Shown here: one piece after another, positions 17,317-25,809 of the stretch | Position numbering within the stretch: position 1 is the first letter of the stretch | Layout: every line of letters begins with the position of its first letter | Assembly: GCA_016717005.1 (NCBI GenBank) | Contig: JADJUF010000037.1 | Location: 372,001-436,000, forward strand | DNA from: Myxococcales bacterium | GTDB taxonomy: Bacteria; Myxococcota_A; Polyangia; Haliangiales; Haliangiaceae | Length of the DNA stretch: 64,000 bases | Direction: 5' to 3' | Notes under the pieces: model-generated | What the model was told of the DNA's origin: nothing | Seen by the model: only the letters and a program-made list of their open reading frames with translations | The model's database searches: none | Made by a program: the position numbers and the translations under genes

Positions 17317-18750
17317 ATGGCAGGACGTACGCCTCCGCCGCGCCGCGGTGCTCGCCCCGGACCCAGCCCGGCGCGCCCGCGCGGACCGGGCGCCGGCCCC
17401 GGTGAGCGCGATCGCGGCCGCGGCACTGATCGCGGCCGCGAGCGCCCGGCCCGGCCCGATCTGCGCGCCCCCGGCGGGCAACGCCGCGCGCTGTCGATGG
17501 CGCGCGCGCCCGGCCGCATCGACATCGGCGGCGATCGGGCGATCTCCGAGCAGCTGGCCGAGGCGCTGCTCGAGGCCGGCCGCGACGACGTCGTCGCCGA
17601 CAGCCTGACCCACCCGGTCCACAGCTACCCGGCGCGCCTGCACCCGGCCACGGCCCGCGCGCTGGTCGAGCTGGTCGCCGAGCGCATGCGCGACGGAACC
17701 GTGCTGCTCGATCCGTTCTGCGGCTCGGGCACGACCCTGGTCGAGGCCCGCGCGGTCAACGTGCCGGCGGTCGGCATCGACCTCAACCCGCTGGCGGTGC
17801 GCCTGGCCCGGGTCAAGACCTGGACGCCGTCGGTGCCGCGCCGCCGCAACGCCCGCGACGCCGGCCTGCGGATCTCGGCCGAGGTGCTGGCCGCGGGCCG
17901 GGACGCGCGCCGGTCGGGCTACGCGCCGGCGCCGCAGCGCGCGCCCGCGGGCTTCGATCCCAACGCCCGCCAGCGCCGGATCGCCAAGTGGTTCCCGCCG
18001 CACGTGCGCCGCGAGCTCGAGGGCCTGGCCTCGGCGATCGAGGAGCTGCGCGTCGACGACCCCGACGTCGCCGAGGTGCTGACGATGGCGCTGTCGGCGG
18101 TGCTCTACAAGGTGTCGTCGCGCAAGAGCGACACCGACGGCACCTGGGTCGAGCGCACCGTCGCGCGCGGCGCCGCCGCCCGCTGGTTCGCCGATCGCGT
18201 CGCGATGATCGTGGCCGGCCTCGACGACCTCGCGGTCGGGCGGATGCCGCCGACGATCGTGCACGAGGCCGACGCGCGCACGCTCGCGACCCTGGCCCTG
18301 CCGCGGGTCGGCGCGGTCGTGACCTCGCCGCCCTACCCCGGCACCTACGACTACGCCGATCACCACCGGCTGCGCTTCGACTTCCTCGGCATCCGCCACC
18401 GCGCGTTCGACGAGGGCGAGCTGGGCGCGCGCCGCGCGTTCGCCGCCAACAGCGTCGACGCCGCGCGCGTGTGGAAGGAGGCCCAGGCGACCTGGATGCG
18501 CGCGCTGGCCGACGTGATGGTGCCGGGCGCGTGGGCGGCGTTCGTCGTCGGCGACTCGCTTGCCGGCCAGCGGGCGCTCTACGCCGACGCGGATCTGCGC
18601 GGCTCGTTCGATCCCCGGATGGTCGAGGTGGCGTGGGCGTCGCAGGAGCGGCCCATGCTGGGGGCGGTCGAGCGACGCGCGTTCGGCGAGCGCGGCAAGC
18701 GCGAGCACCTGATCGTCGTCGAGCGTCGCCCCGACGCCGCGACGCCGTGA
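17317..18750 (+). CDS. DNA methyltransferase (N4-cytosine/N6-adenine)
   Basis: Transfers a methyl group from SAM to the exocyclic amine of cytosine or adenine in DNA. The SAM-binding motif LLDPFCGSGTTLVEARA (about residue 125) precedes the catalytic motif TSPPYPGTYDYADHH (about 335); SPPY is typical of N4-cytosine enzymes, and the order I before IV is alpha/gamma-like. About 190 residues between them may hold the target-recognition region. The first ~60 residues are low-complexity Arg/Pro/Gly and may not be translated; ATG 17497 is the alternative. No restriction enzyme gene is adjacent, so it looks like an orphan methyltransferase. The DUF72 gene overlaps its stop (GTGA). Confidence 0.85.
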   Translation: MAGRTPPPRRGARPGPSPARPRGPGAGPGERDRGRGTDRGRERPARPDLRAPGGQRRALSMARAPGRIDIGGDRAISEQLAEALLEAGRDDVVADSLTHPVHSYPARLHPATARALVELVAERMRDGTVLLDPFCGSGTTLVEARAVNVPAVGIDLNPLAVRLARVKTWTPSVPRRRNARDAGLRISAEVLAAGRDARRSGYAPAPQRAPAGFDPNARQRRIAKWFPPHVRRELEGLASAIEELRVDDPDVAEVLTMALSAVLYKVSSRKSDTDGTWVERTVARGAAARWFADRVAMIVAGLDDLAVGRMPPTIVHEADARTLATLALPRVGAVVTSPPYPGTYDYADHHRLRFDFLGIRHRAFDEGELGARRAFAANSVDAARVWKEAQATWMRALADVMVPGAWAAFVVGDSLAGQRALYADADLRGSFDPRMVEVAWASQERPMLGAVERRAFGERGKREHLIVVERRPDAATP

Positions 18751-19763
18751 CCCAGCTCGACATGTTCGGCGGGCCGCCGCCGGCGGGGTCGCGCGCCCCG
18801 GTCACGCCCGCCACCGTCGACGACGACACCCGTCGCCTGGGCGCGGCGCTGCCGCCCGAGGTCTACCTGGGCACGTCGTCGTGGACGTTCCCGGGCTGGG
18901 CCGGGCTGGTCTACCAGGACCGCGCCAGCGAGGCGACCCTGGCCCGCCACGGCCTGACCGCGTACGCGGCGCACCCGCTCCTGCGCACGGTCGGCCTCGA
19001 TCGCACGTTGTACGCGCCGGTGTCGACCGAGGTCATGGCGGGCTACGCGCGCGCGGTCCCGTCGAGCTTCCGGTTCCTGGTGAAGGCCCACGAGGCGCTG
19101 ACGCTGGCGCGGTTCCCGAACCACCCGCGCTACGGCGCGCTGCGCGGTCAGCCCAGCCCGCACTACCTCGACCCGGGCTACGCGCGCGACGCCGTCGTCG
19201 AGCCGTTCGTCGACGGGCTCGGCCCGCGCGGCGCGGTGCTGCTGTTCCAGTTCGCGCCGCAGCCGGCCGAGGTGCTGGCCGGGCCCGGCCCGCGCAGCGC
19301 CGCGCGGCGCTTCGCCGAGCGCCTGTACCGGTTCCTGCGTGAGCTGCCCCGGGGCCCGCGCTACGCGGTCGAGGTCCGCACCGCGGCGCTCGTCACCGAC
19401 GACTTCGCCGCGGCGCTGCGGTCGGTCGGCGCGGTGCCGTGCCTGGCGGTGCTGCCGGGCCTGCCGGCGCTCGCGACCCTGGCCCTGGCCACGCGCGCGG
19501 CCGAGGCCGACGCGCTGGTGGTGCGCTGGATGATGGCGGCGCACCACGACTACGACAGCGCGGTCGCCGCGTACCACCCGTTCCACGCGCTGGTCGATCC
19601 CGATCCGCGCACCCGCCGGGCGATCGTCGACCTGGTCCGTGGCGCGGTCGCGCGCGGCGTCCCGGCGACCGTGATCGTCAACAACAAGGCCGAGGGCTCG
19701 TCGCCGCGCTCGGTCGCCGAGCTGGCGCGCGAGCTGGTCGACGGCGATCCGGTCCCGTTCTGA
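18747..19763 (+). CDS. DUF72 family TIM-barrel protein
   Basis: 338 residues from GTG 18747, overlapping the methyltransferase stop by 4 bp, so the two are co-translated. DUF72 hallmarks are GTSSWTFPGWAG near residue 50, TLYAPVS, FLVKAHEALTLARF, YAVEVRTAAL and the C-terminal VIVNNKAEGSSPRSV. The family (E. coli YecE) is a conserved TIM barrel with unknown reaction, sometimes near nucleases or radical enzymes. A ~45-residue N-terminal extension begins TQLDMFGG, a QLDMF-type peptide that looks like the clamp-binding motif (QLxLF) of DNA polymerase III beta partners, suggesting a DNA-related role. Confidence 0.88.
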   Translation: MTQLDMFGGPPPAGSRAPVTPATVDDDTRRLGAALPPEVYLGTSSWTFPGWAGLVYQDRASEATLARHGLTAYAAHPLLRTVGLDRTLYAPVSTEVMAGYARAVPSSFRFLVKAHEALTLARFPNHPRYGALRGQPSPHYLDPGYARDAVVEPFVDGLGPRGAVLLFQFAPQPAEVLAGPGPRSAARRFAERLYRFLRELPRGPRYAVEVRTAALVTDDFAAALRSVGAVPCLAVLPGLPALATLALATRAAEADALVVRWMMAAHHDYDSAVAAYHPFHALVDPDPRTRRAIVDLVRGAVARGVPATVIVNNKAEGSSPRSVAELARELVDGDPVPF

Positions 19764-19817
19764 CCGTCGCCGGTGCAGATGTTGCCCCGGCCCGACGGAT
19801 GCTCGACGATCGATCCC

Positions 19818-20645
19818 ATGGCCCGTCCGGTCGCGAAGCAGACATCGAGCGCGAAGGCCAAGCCGGCCGCGAAGACCACGGCCAAGGCCAAGCCGGATCC
19901 CAAGCCGGTCGCCACTGAGCCGGTCGCCAAGAAGACTGTGCCCGCCGCCAAGCAGGCCGCGCCCGACGCCAAGCAGGCCGCGCCGGCAGCCAAGGCGCCG
20001 ACCGCCAAGAAGAAGGCCGCGCCGGCAGCCAAGGCGCCGACCGCCAAGCAGGCCGCGCCGGCAGCCAAGGCGCCGACCGCCAGGAAGGCCGCGCCGGCAG
20101 CCAAGGCGCCCGCCGCCAACACCGCGCCGTCGTCGAGCCGCACCCGCGCCCCGGCCGCGAGCGCCGCCGTCGCACCACCGGCGCCGCCGCCCGCGCGGTT
20201 CACGTTCACCGCGGTCCCGATCGTCCGCGACGCCGCCGGGCTGACGCCGCTCTTGCGCACGCAGCTCGTGGTCGACGCGCAGGTGCGCACCGGCCGGACG
20301 ACCACGCCGGATCGCATCCCGACCAGCTACTTCAGCCCGGGCGTCGTGCGCTGGCGCGTGGCCGAGCGCGGCAAGCCGGTGTTCGACGTGGTCCACGACA
20401 CCGCGTTCTTCCCCGACAGCGCCGAGCCGGTCGGGCTCGAGCGCATCGCCGGCCACTGGCAGGCCACCGGCCGCGGCAGCGACCGCGGGCGCGCCCTCGA
20501 CCTGCCGCGCCTGGCCTGGGAGCTCATGCGCGACTGGCCCGGACGCCGCCTGGCGCTCGACGCCGAGCCCAAGCCCGGCGCCAAGGTCGCACCGCTGCCA
20601 CCGACGCCCGACGCGCCGTGGCCGCCCGACGCGACGTTCGTCTGA
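19818..20645 (+). CDS. Lys/Ala/Pro-repeat protein with conserved C-terminal domain
   Basis: 275 residues. Residues about 5-110 are a histone-H1-like tail of PAAK/APTAKK repeats encoded by a 33-48-bp tandem DNA repeat; the tail should bind nucleic acid or other polyanions. The C-terminal ~155 residues form a folded domain (FTFTAVPIVRDAAGLTPLL, SYFSPGVVRWRVAERGKPVFDVVHD, LAWELMRDWPGRRLAL) that I do not recognise. ATG 19818 starts the tail at MARPVAKQ; an upstream ATG at 19773 is less likely. It is convergent with the DUF1579 gene, and the shared 3' region is tandemly repeated. Confidence 0.7.
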   Translation: MARPVAKQTSSAKAKPAAKTTAKAKPDPKPVATEPVAKKTVPAAKQAAPDAKQAAPAAKAPTAKKKAAPAAKAPTAKQAAPAAKAPTARKAAPAAKAPAANTAPSSSRTRAPAASAAVAPPAPPPARFTFTAVPIVRDAAGLTPLLRTQLVVDAQVRTGRTTTPDRIPTSYFSPGVVRWRVAERGKPVFDVVHDTAFFPDSAEPVGLERIAGHWQATGRGSDRGRALDLPRLAWELMRDWPGRRLALDAEPKPGAKVAPLPPTPDAPWPPDATFV

Positions 20646-20808
20646 GCCGCTGATCACACGCGGCGTCGCCGCCCGACGCGACGTTCGTCTGAGCCGCTGA
20701 TCACACGCGGCGTCGCCGCCCGACGCGACGTTCGTCTGAGCCGCTGATCACACGCGGCGTCGCCGCCCGACGCGACGTTCGTCTGAGCCGCTGATCACAC
20801 GCGGCGAT
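20621..20808. repeat. 47-bp tandem repeat across convergent stop codons, four units
   Basis: Units start at 20621, 20668, 20715 and 20762. Each contains the last codons and TGA of the plus-strand gene and the TGA (TCA on plus) of the minus-strand gene, so both 3' ends are copied together. Copies are nearly identical, pointing to recent amplification. Confidence 0.9.
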
Positions 20809-21259
20809 AGGTGCCCTCGTGCATCGGCGCCCAGGTCGCGCCGTCGCGCGCGCGCTCGATCGAGAAGCTGAGCACGCCGTCACGCCACGCGTAGGTGAAC
20901 CGCGACTGCCCCGTCGGGCCGGTCTCGGTGTACGTGTAGCGGTCGCCGTCGAGCGTCGCGCGCGTGCCGGCCTTCGGCATCATGCCGATGCTGTCGAACC
21001 AGTAGGCGTAGAAGTGCCCGTCGCGCGCGTCCTGGCCGTGCACGCCGTGCCCGCGATAGCTGACCTGGCCGTCGCGCTCCTCGTCGTACTCGACCAGCAG
21101 GCAGAACCCGCCCGCGCCCGGGCGCACGGTCCAGGTGCCCGTCGCCGGGCCGCCCACCGGGTCCCACTCCGACGGGAACAGCCGCTCCTCGCCCCGCCAC
21201 GTCCCGACGAACAGCTCGGTCAACCGCTGCATCTGCTCCGAAACCTTCGGCATGGCCAT
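20795..21259 (-). CDS. DUF1579 family protein
   Basis: 154 residues. The family pattern is visible: LTELFVGTWRGEERLFPSEWDPVGGPATG, LLVEYDEERDGQ, SYRGHGVHGQDARDGHFYAYWFDSIG and FTYAWRDGVLSFSIERARDG. DUF1579 proteins are small lipocalin-like beta-barrels of unknown function, apparently cytoplasmic. GGAGGTGACC directly precedes ATG 21259 and decides the start over longer in-frame options. The 3' end lies inside a four-copy tandem repeat. Confidence 0.85.
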   Translation of the reverse strand: MAMPKVSEQMQRLTELFVGTWRGEERLFPSEWDPVGGPATGTWTVRPGAGGFCLLVEYDEERDGQVSYRGHGVHGQDARDGHFYAYWFDSIGMMPKAGTRATLDGDRYTYTETGPTGQSRFTYAWRDGVLSFSIERARDGATWAPMHEGTYRRV

Positions 21260-21351
21260 GGTCACCTCCGGGACCATGGCGCCACGACGCGGGCGCGCGG
21301 TCAACCCGGCGGGCGCGCGGCTGCGGTACCCTCGCGGCACCAGGGCAGATC

Positions 21352-22422
21352 GTGAGTCGACAGCCATTCCTCGAGCGTCACGGCGAGCACGCGGTCCGGG
21401 TCGCGCTCGATCGGCTGCCGTTCCGGATCGGCCGGAGCAAGGACGCGGACCACACGCTGCCGACGCGCGAGGTCTCGAGCTTCCACGCCGAGATCTTCGA
21501 GGACGAGGGCGGCTACGCGGTCCGTGATCTCGGCAGCCGCAACGGCACGTTCGTCAACGGCGAGCGGATCGACCTGGCGCCGCTGTTCGACGGCGACATC
21601 GTCCACGTCGCCCACGAAGAGTTCCGGTTCGTCGTCGGCGAGGCCGCGTTCGGCGACGAGCGCACGCTGGCCAGCCCGGGCACGGTCCAGGAGGCCCTGA
21701 TCCACGAGTCGACCGCGCTCGAGCGCGTGCTGACCCAGCGCGCGGTCACCGCGGTGTTCCAGCCGATCGTCCGCCTCGCCGACCGGGCGGTGGTCGCGTA
21801 CGAGACCCTGGGCCGGCCCCAGGTCGCCGTCGCGCGCTACGGCATCGGCGAGCTGTTCCGGATCGCGAGCACGCGCGGCGCCGGGGCGCGCCTGAGCCGG
21901 CTGTTCCGCTCGGTGGCCCTGGCCGACCTGACGCAGCTGCCGGCGCGGCCGGCGGCGATCTTCTTCAACCTGCACCCGCAGGAGATGACCGAGCCGGACG
22001 AGCTCGACGCCGAGCTGCGCGCGATCGTCGACGCGCTCGGCCCGGGCCAGCGCGCGGTGATCGAGATCCACGAGTCGGCGGTCACCGACCTCGCCGCGAT
22101 GAAGCGCATCCGCGCGCAGCTCCGCGAGCTCGGCCTCCACCTCGCGTACGACGACTTCGGCGCCGGCCAGTCGCGGCTGATGGAGCTGGTCGAGGTCCCG
22201 CCCGACTTCCTGAAGCTCGACATGAGCCTGGTGCGCGACATCGATCGCAGCGGCAAGCGCCAGGAGCTGGTGCGCGCGCTGGTCCACGTCATGACCGACC
22301 TGGGCATCGCGGTGCTGGCCGAGGGGGTCGAGCGCGAGGGCGAGAGCGAGGCCTGCGTCGAGCTGGGCTGCGCCCTGGGCCAGGGCTACCTGTACGGCCG
22401 CCCGCGGCCGGCCGCGGGGTAG
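21352..22422 (+). CDS. FHA-EAL domain protein (phospho-Thr reader, c-di-GMP phosphodiesterase)
   Basis: 356 residues. The N-terminal FHA domain (about 15-100) has RIGR, SSFHAE and LGSRNGTFVNG, the phosphothreonine-binding set. The EAL domain (about 130-350) has YETLGRP (Glu151 in the EAL position), FFNLHPQEM, IEIHESAV, YDDFGAGQSR, LKLDMSLV, LAEGVERE and GQGYLYGRP. The residues needed for metal and c-di-GMP hydrolysis appear present, so an active phosphodiesterase is plausible although EAL reads ETL. This directly links Ser/Thr kinase signalling to c-di-GMP turnover. GTG 21352 has GGGCAGATC just upstream; a TACCCT box lies 19 nt before it. Stand-alone gene, cytoplasmic. Confidence 0.88.
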   Translation: MSRQPFLERHGEHAVRVALDRLPFRIGRSKDADHTLPTREVSSFHAEIFEDEGGYAVRDLGSRNGTFVNGERIDLAPLFDGDIVHVAHEEFRFVVGEAAFGDERTLASPGTVQEALIHESTALERVLTQRAVTAVFQPIVRLADRAVVAYETLGRPQVAVARYGIGELFRIASTRGAGARLSRLFRSVALADLTQLPARPAAIFFNLHPQEMTEPDELDAELRAIVDALGPGQRAVIEIHESAVTDLAAMKRIRAQLRELGLHLAYDDFGAGQSRLMELVEVPPDFLKLDMSLVRDIDRSGKRQELVRALVHVMTDLGIAVLAEGVEREGESEACVELGCALGQGYLYGRPRPAAG

Positions 22423-22432
22423 ACATCACCGA

Positions 22433-22566
22433 GGACCGCGCGCCGGTCAGGGCGGGCGTCGAGCGCGCGCAGGACCAAGGACCGCGACGGCCAGGGTGGG
22501 CGTCGAGCGCGCGGCGCGGAAGGACCGCGCGCCGGTCAGCGCGGGCGTCGAGCGCGCGCGGAGCAC
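22433..22566. repeat. Three degenerate ~45-bp tandem units after FHA-EAL gene
   Basis: Units share GGACCGCG...CGGTCAG/CCAG and GGGCGTCGAGCGCGCG and start near 22433, 22478 and 22521, beginning 11 bp after the stop codon. The rest of the gap to 22672 shows nothing further. Confidence 0.65.
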
Positions 22567-22672
22567 CGTCGGACTTTCCGCCGCCGGTCGCCGGGTGTGG
22601 CGAGATCCGACGGCCAGCGCCGTGAGATTCCGCGCACCTGCGCAAGCACGCGGCGTGCAATGCTCCCGAACG

Positions 22673-24409
22673 ATGCCCTCGACCGCCGCTGCTGATGCGT
22701 CGCGCGTGGCGCGATCCCACGCCCTGGGCTGGCTCGCGCTCGTCCTCGTGCTGCTCGCCGCCGCGTGCAGTGACGACCCCGGCGACAGCCCGCTCGACGC
22801 CGGGCCGATCGACGCGCCCGACGACGGCGGCGTCGACCCGAGCGCGGCCCTGTTCCCGACCGACCGCGTGATGTCGGTCCAGATCACGATGGCCCCGGCC
22901 GACTGGGCCGCGCTGCGCAACCAGCCGCGGCCGAGCGATCTGTCGAACACCACGTGCGCGCGCCAGCCCACCGCCGAGGGCTACACCTACTACCCGGCGA
23001 CGATCACGATCGACGGCCTGACCGTCGCCGACGTCGGGCTGCGCAAGAAGGGCAACCTGGGCTCGCTCTCGAGCACGCGCCCCGGCATGCGGGTGAAGGC
23101 CAACGAGTACGTCGCCGGCCAGCGCATCGCAGGGCTCGAGGCGCTCACGCTCAACAACAACCACCAGGACGACACGCTGATCAGCCAGTGCCTCGGCTAC
23201 GGCCTGTTCCGCGCCGCCGGGCTGCCCGCGTCGCGCTGCGCGTTCGCCCACGTCGTCGTCAACGGCGAGGACCTCGGCGTCTACTCGCACGTCGAGACGA
23301 TCCGCGAGGAGTTCCTGGCGCGCCGGTTCGCCGACGCCACCGGCAACCTCTACGAGGCCGGCGGCGACTTCACGCCCGGCGGCACCGGCGGCTTCCAGCC
23401 CAAGACCAACTCGACCGCGCCCGACTGCAGCGATCTCGATCCGGTGGTGGCGGCGCTGGCCGTCCCCGACGCCGAGCTCGAGGCCCGGGTCGGCGCGGTG
23501 ATCGATCTCGACGCCTACAACCGCTTCTGGGCGATGGAGGTCGTGACCGATCACTGGGACGGCTACGCCAACAACCGCAACAACTACTACTTCTATCACG
23601 ACCCCACCTCGGACCAGCTCCAGTTCATCCCGTGGGGCATCGACGCGCTGTTCAGCGGGCGCCAGCGCACGACCCGTCCGTACTCGGTGTTCGCGTGCGG
23701 CTCGCTGCCGTGGCGCCTGTACTCGGTCCCGGCCACGCGCGCGCGCTACCTCGCCGCGCTGCGCGGCGTGCTCGACACGGTCTGGGACGGGCCGACGATC
23801 GTCGCCGAGATCGATCGGCTCCAGACGCTCTTGCGCCCGTTCGCCGACCCCACCAACTCCGGCGACTTCGCGGCCCGCCTCGACCGCGTGCGCGCGTTCG
23901 TGATGACGCGCGAGGGCCAGCTCCGCGCCGAGCTCGCCGCCGGCGACCCGGTGTGGCCGTACCCCGCCGGCGAGGCCTCGTGCCGGATCGACCTCGGCAC
24001 GATCACGACCACATTCTCGACCACGTGGGGCACGCTCGGCATGTTCGGCGTCGGCAGCGGCATGATGAGCGGCACGATCGCCGGCGTCGACGTGACCCGG
24101 CCCCTCGCGTCGGCCAGCGCCGGCGTCGACGCCGAGGGCAAGGGCGCGCTGCAGCTGCTCGCGCAGCTCCCCGACGGCCGCTACGCCGTCGTGTTCGTGA
24201 TCGTCACCAACCCCGCCGACGTCACCCCCGGCACCCGCCCCATCGACCTCGTCAACGTCGCCTCGATCATGACCTTCTACGACCCCGTCACTGACACCAC
24301 CACCGGCGGCGGCCTGCTCCTCCCCGGCACCCTCACCTTCTCCGCCGCCGGCACCACCCCCGGCGCCCCCATCACTGGCACCGTCACCGGCACGGTCATC
24401 GAGCTGTAG
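22673..24409 (+). CDS. CotH-like kinase-family lipoprotein
   Basis: 578 residues. The lipoprotein signal ALVLVLLAAACSDD (Cys about 32) is followed by an Asp-rich linker. The CotH fold shows MAPADWAALRNQP, GLRKKGNLGSLSS, LTLNNNHQDDTLISQCLGYGLFRAAGLPASR, VNGEDLGVYSHVETIREEFL, and the distal AMEVVTDHWDGYANNRNNYYFYHDP with IPWGIDALFS. CotH is an atypical protein kinase of spore coats in Bacillus; myxobacterial homologues are usually lipoproteins of unknown target, perhaps acting on surface proteins. The last ~130 residues form a separate Thr/Gly-rich beta domain. A 67-bp-repeat unit begins one base after the stop codon. Confidence 0.88.
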   Translation: MPSTAAADASRVARSHALGWLALVLVLLAAACSDDPGDSPLDAGPIDAPDDGGVDPSAALFPTDRVMSVQITMAPADWAALRNQPRPSDLSNTTCARQPTAEGYTYYPATITIDGLTVADVGLRKKGNLGSLSSTRPGMRVKANEYVAGQRIAGLEALTLNNNHQDDTLISQCLGYGLFRAAGLPASRCAFAHVVVNGEDLGVYSHVETIREEFLARRFADATGNLYEAGGDFTPGGTGGFQPKTNSTAPDCSDLDPVVAALAVPDAELEARVGAVIDLDAYNRFWAMEVVTDHWDGYANNRNNYYFYHDPTSDQLQFIPWGIDALFSGRQRTTRPYSVFACGSLPWRLYSVPATRARYLAALRGVLDTVWDGPTIVAEIDRLQTLLRPFADPTNSGDFAARLDRVRAFVMTREGQLRAELAAGDPVWPYPAGEASCRIDLGTITTTFSTTWGTLGMFGVGSGMMSGTIAGVDVTRPLASASAGVDAEGKGALQLLAQLPDGRYAVVFVIVTNPADVTPGTRPIDLVNVASIMTFYDPVTDTTTGGGLLLPGTLTFSAAGTTPGAPITGTVTGTVIEL

Positions 24410-24410
24410 G

Positions 24411-24545
24411 GGGACAGGCTCCTACCCTCCAACCCCTCGATATCACGCCTGTATTTCGGCCTACCGCGGCCGAAAAAGGGACAGGCTCTACCATCTCAAC
24501 CATCCAGAATCTTTCGAGATTCTGACCGCACCGCGGCTGAACGTC
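24411..24545. repeat. Second 67-bp GGGACAGGCTC repeat locus, two units
   Basis: GGGACAGGCTC at 24411 and 24478, again 67 bp apart, with CCAACCC/TCAACCA and ACCGCGGC blocks conserved relative to the 5930-6265 array. The units are more diverged here. They lie between the CotH stop and the truncated Rhs gene. Confidence 0.85.
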
Positions 24546-24616
24546 CCTCGTCCGAGTGGCGGTGAGCCCCACGCGATCTCGACGGTCTGGCACTCTGCCG
24601 GACGGCCGCGCAGCAG

Positions 24617-25809
24617 CTGGACGAGTTCGGCCGCGTCCTGTCCGACAGCGCAAAGGGCTTCCACGCCGGCGGCCTCTACGACCACGACACCGGCTGGTGC
24701 TGTTCGGCGCGCGCGAGTACGACGCGGGCATCGGTCGGTGGCTGTGGCGCGATCCGATGGGCTTCGTCGACGGCGGCAACCGCTACGCCTACGTCGACTC
24801 CGATCCGATCAACCTCGTCGATCCGTTCGGCACGTGGGGCGTCTCGTTGCAGAACCTGGCCGACCTTTCGGCCGGCTTCGGCGACCGGCTGACGTTCGGT
24901 GGCACCGCCTGGCTGCGGCGCAAGCTGGGGACCGACGATGTCGTCAACAAGTGCTCGGGCTGGTACCTCGGCGGCCGCATCGCCGGCGAGCTCGTCCGGG
25001 ACTACATCATCGGAGCTGGGGTCGCGCGCGTCCTGGGCGGCGGCGCCGAGATCGCCGCGGTCTGTCGCAACTCGTTCGTGGCCGGCACGCCGGTGCACAC
25101 GCCCGACGGGCTGGTGCCGATCGAGGCGCTGGTGCCCGGGGACCGCGTGCTCGCGCGCGACGCGGTCACCGGCGAGGTCTCGTACCAGCCGATCGAGCAC
25201 GTCATCGTCACCGCCGACAAGGAGGCGTCCGACCTGCGCCTCGAGCGCGACGGCATCGACGAGACGATCGGCGTCACCCGCGAGCACCCGTTCTGGCTGC
25301 GCGACCACGGCTGGACCAAGGCCTACCGCCTCGCCCCCGGCGACCTCGTCTTCACCGAGGGCGGCACCTGGGCCCGCGTCGTCTCCAACACCCCGCGCCC
25401 CACCCGGCAGTACGTCTACAACCTCTCCGTCGCCAACGACCACACCTTCTTCGTCGGCCAGGTCGGCGCGTGGGTCCACAACTGCGCCTGGAATTCGCAC
25501 AGCCAGATGGTGCGTGCACTGGGGAAAGCCGGCCCTGGGCAGGCGTGGCACCACGTCGTCGAGCAAACCCCGCGGAACGTGGCGCGGTTCGGAGCGCGGG
25601 TGATCCACAACACCCGCAATGTCGTCCGACTTCCGCACGGCGCGGGAACGCTTCACAACAAGATAAGCGGTCTCTACAGCAGCATTCGTGTCAACATTAC
25701 GGGATCGAGTAGCCTCACGGTACGGCAGTGGTTGAGTTCCCAGTCCTTCAGCGCCCAAGCCGCATTCGGTCGGCGCGCACTTCGGAACGTCGCTCGAGGC
25801 ATATGGTGA
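24617..25809 (+). pseudogene. Rhs core C-terminal fragment with Hint and toxin domain, frameshifted
   Basis: The end of an Rhs polymorphic toxin without its several-hundred-residue YD-repeat body. The frame LDEFGRVLSDSAKGF...GGLYDHDTG (from 24617) breaks at about 24694, where one C is missing, and resumes as LVLFGAREYDAGIGRW, RYAYVDSDPINLVDPFG. Then follow a helical stretch, a Hint autoprotease (FVAGTPVHTPDGLVPIEAL, TREHPFWLRDHGW, NDHTFFVGQVGAWVHNC) and a ~110-residue C-terminal toxin with AWHHVVEQ, VIHNTRNVV and TLHNKISGLYSS, a His-rich pattern like HNH/EndoVII-type nucleases. The Hint Cys is one residue further from SF than usual. It may act as a silent toxin-tip cassette that recombines onto full Rhs genes elsewhere. 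Confidence 0.75.

Noticed and set aside
22289..23599. A 436-codon minus-strand frame opposite the CotH-like gene start
   Set aside because: It is a shadow; its ARSTPALTGARS repeats only reflect the tandem DNA repeat at 22433-22566.
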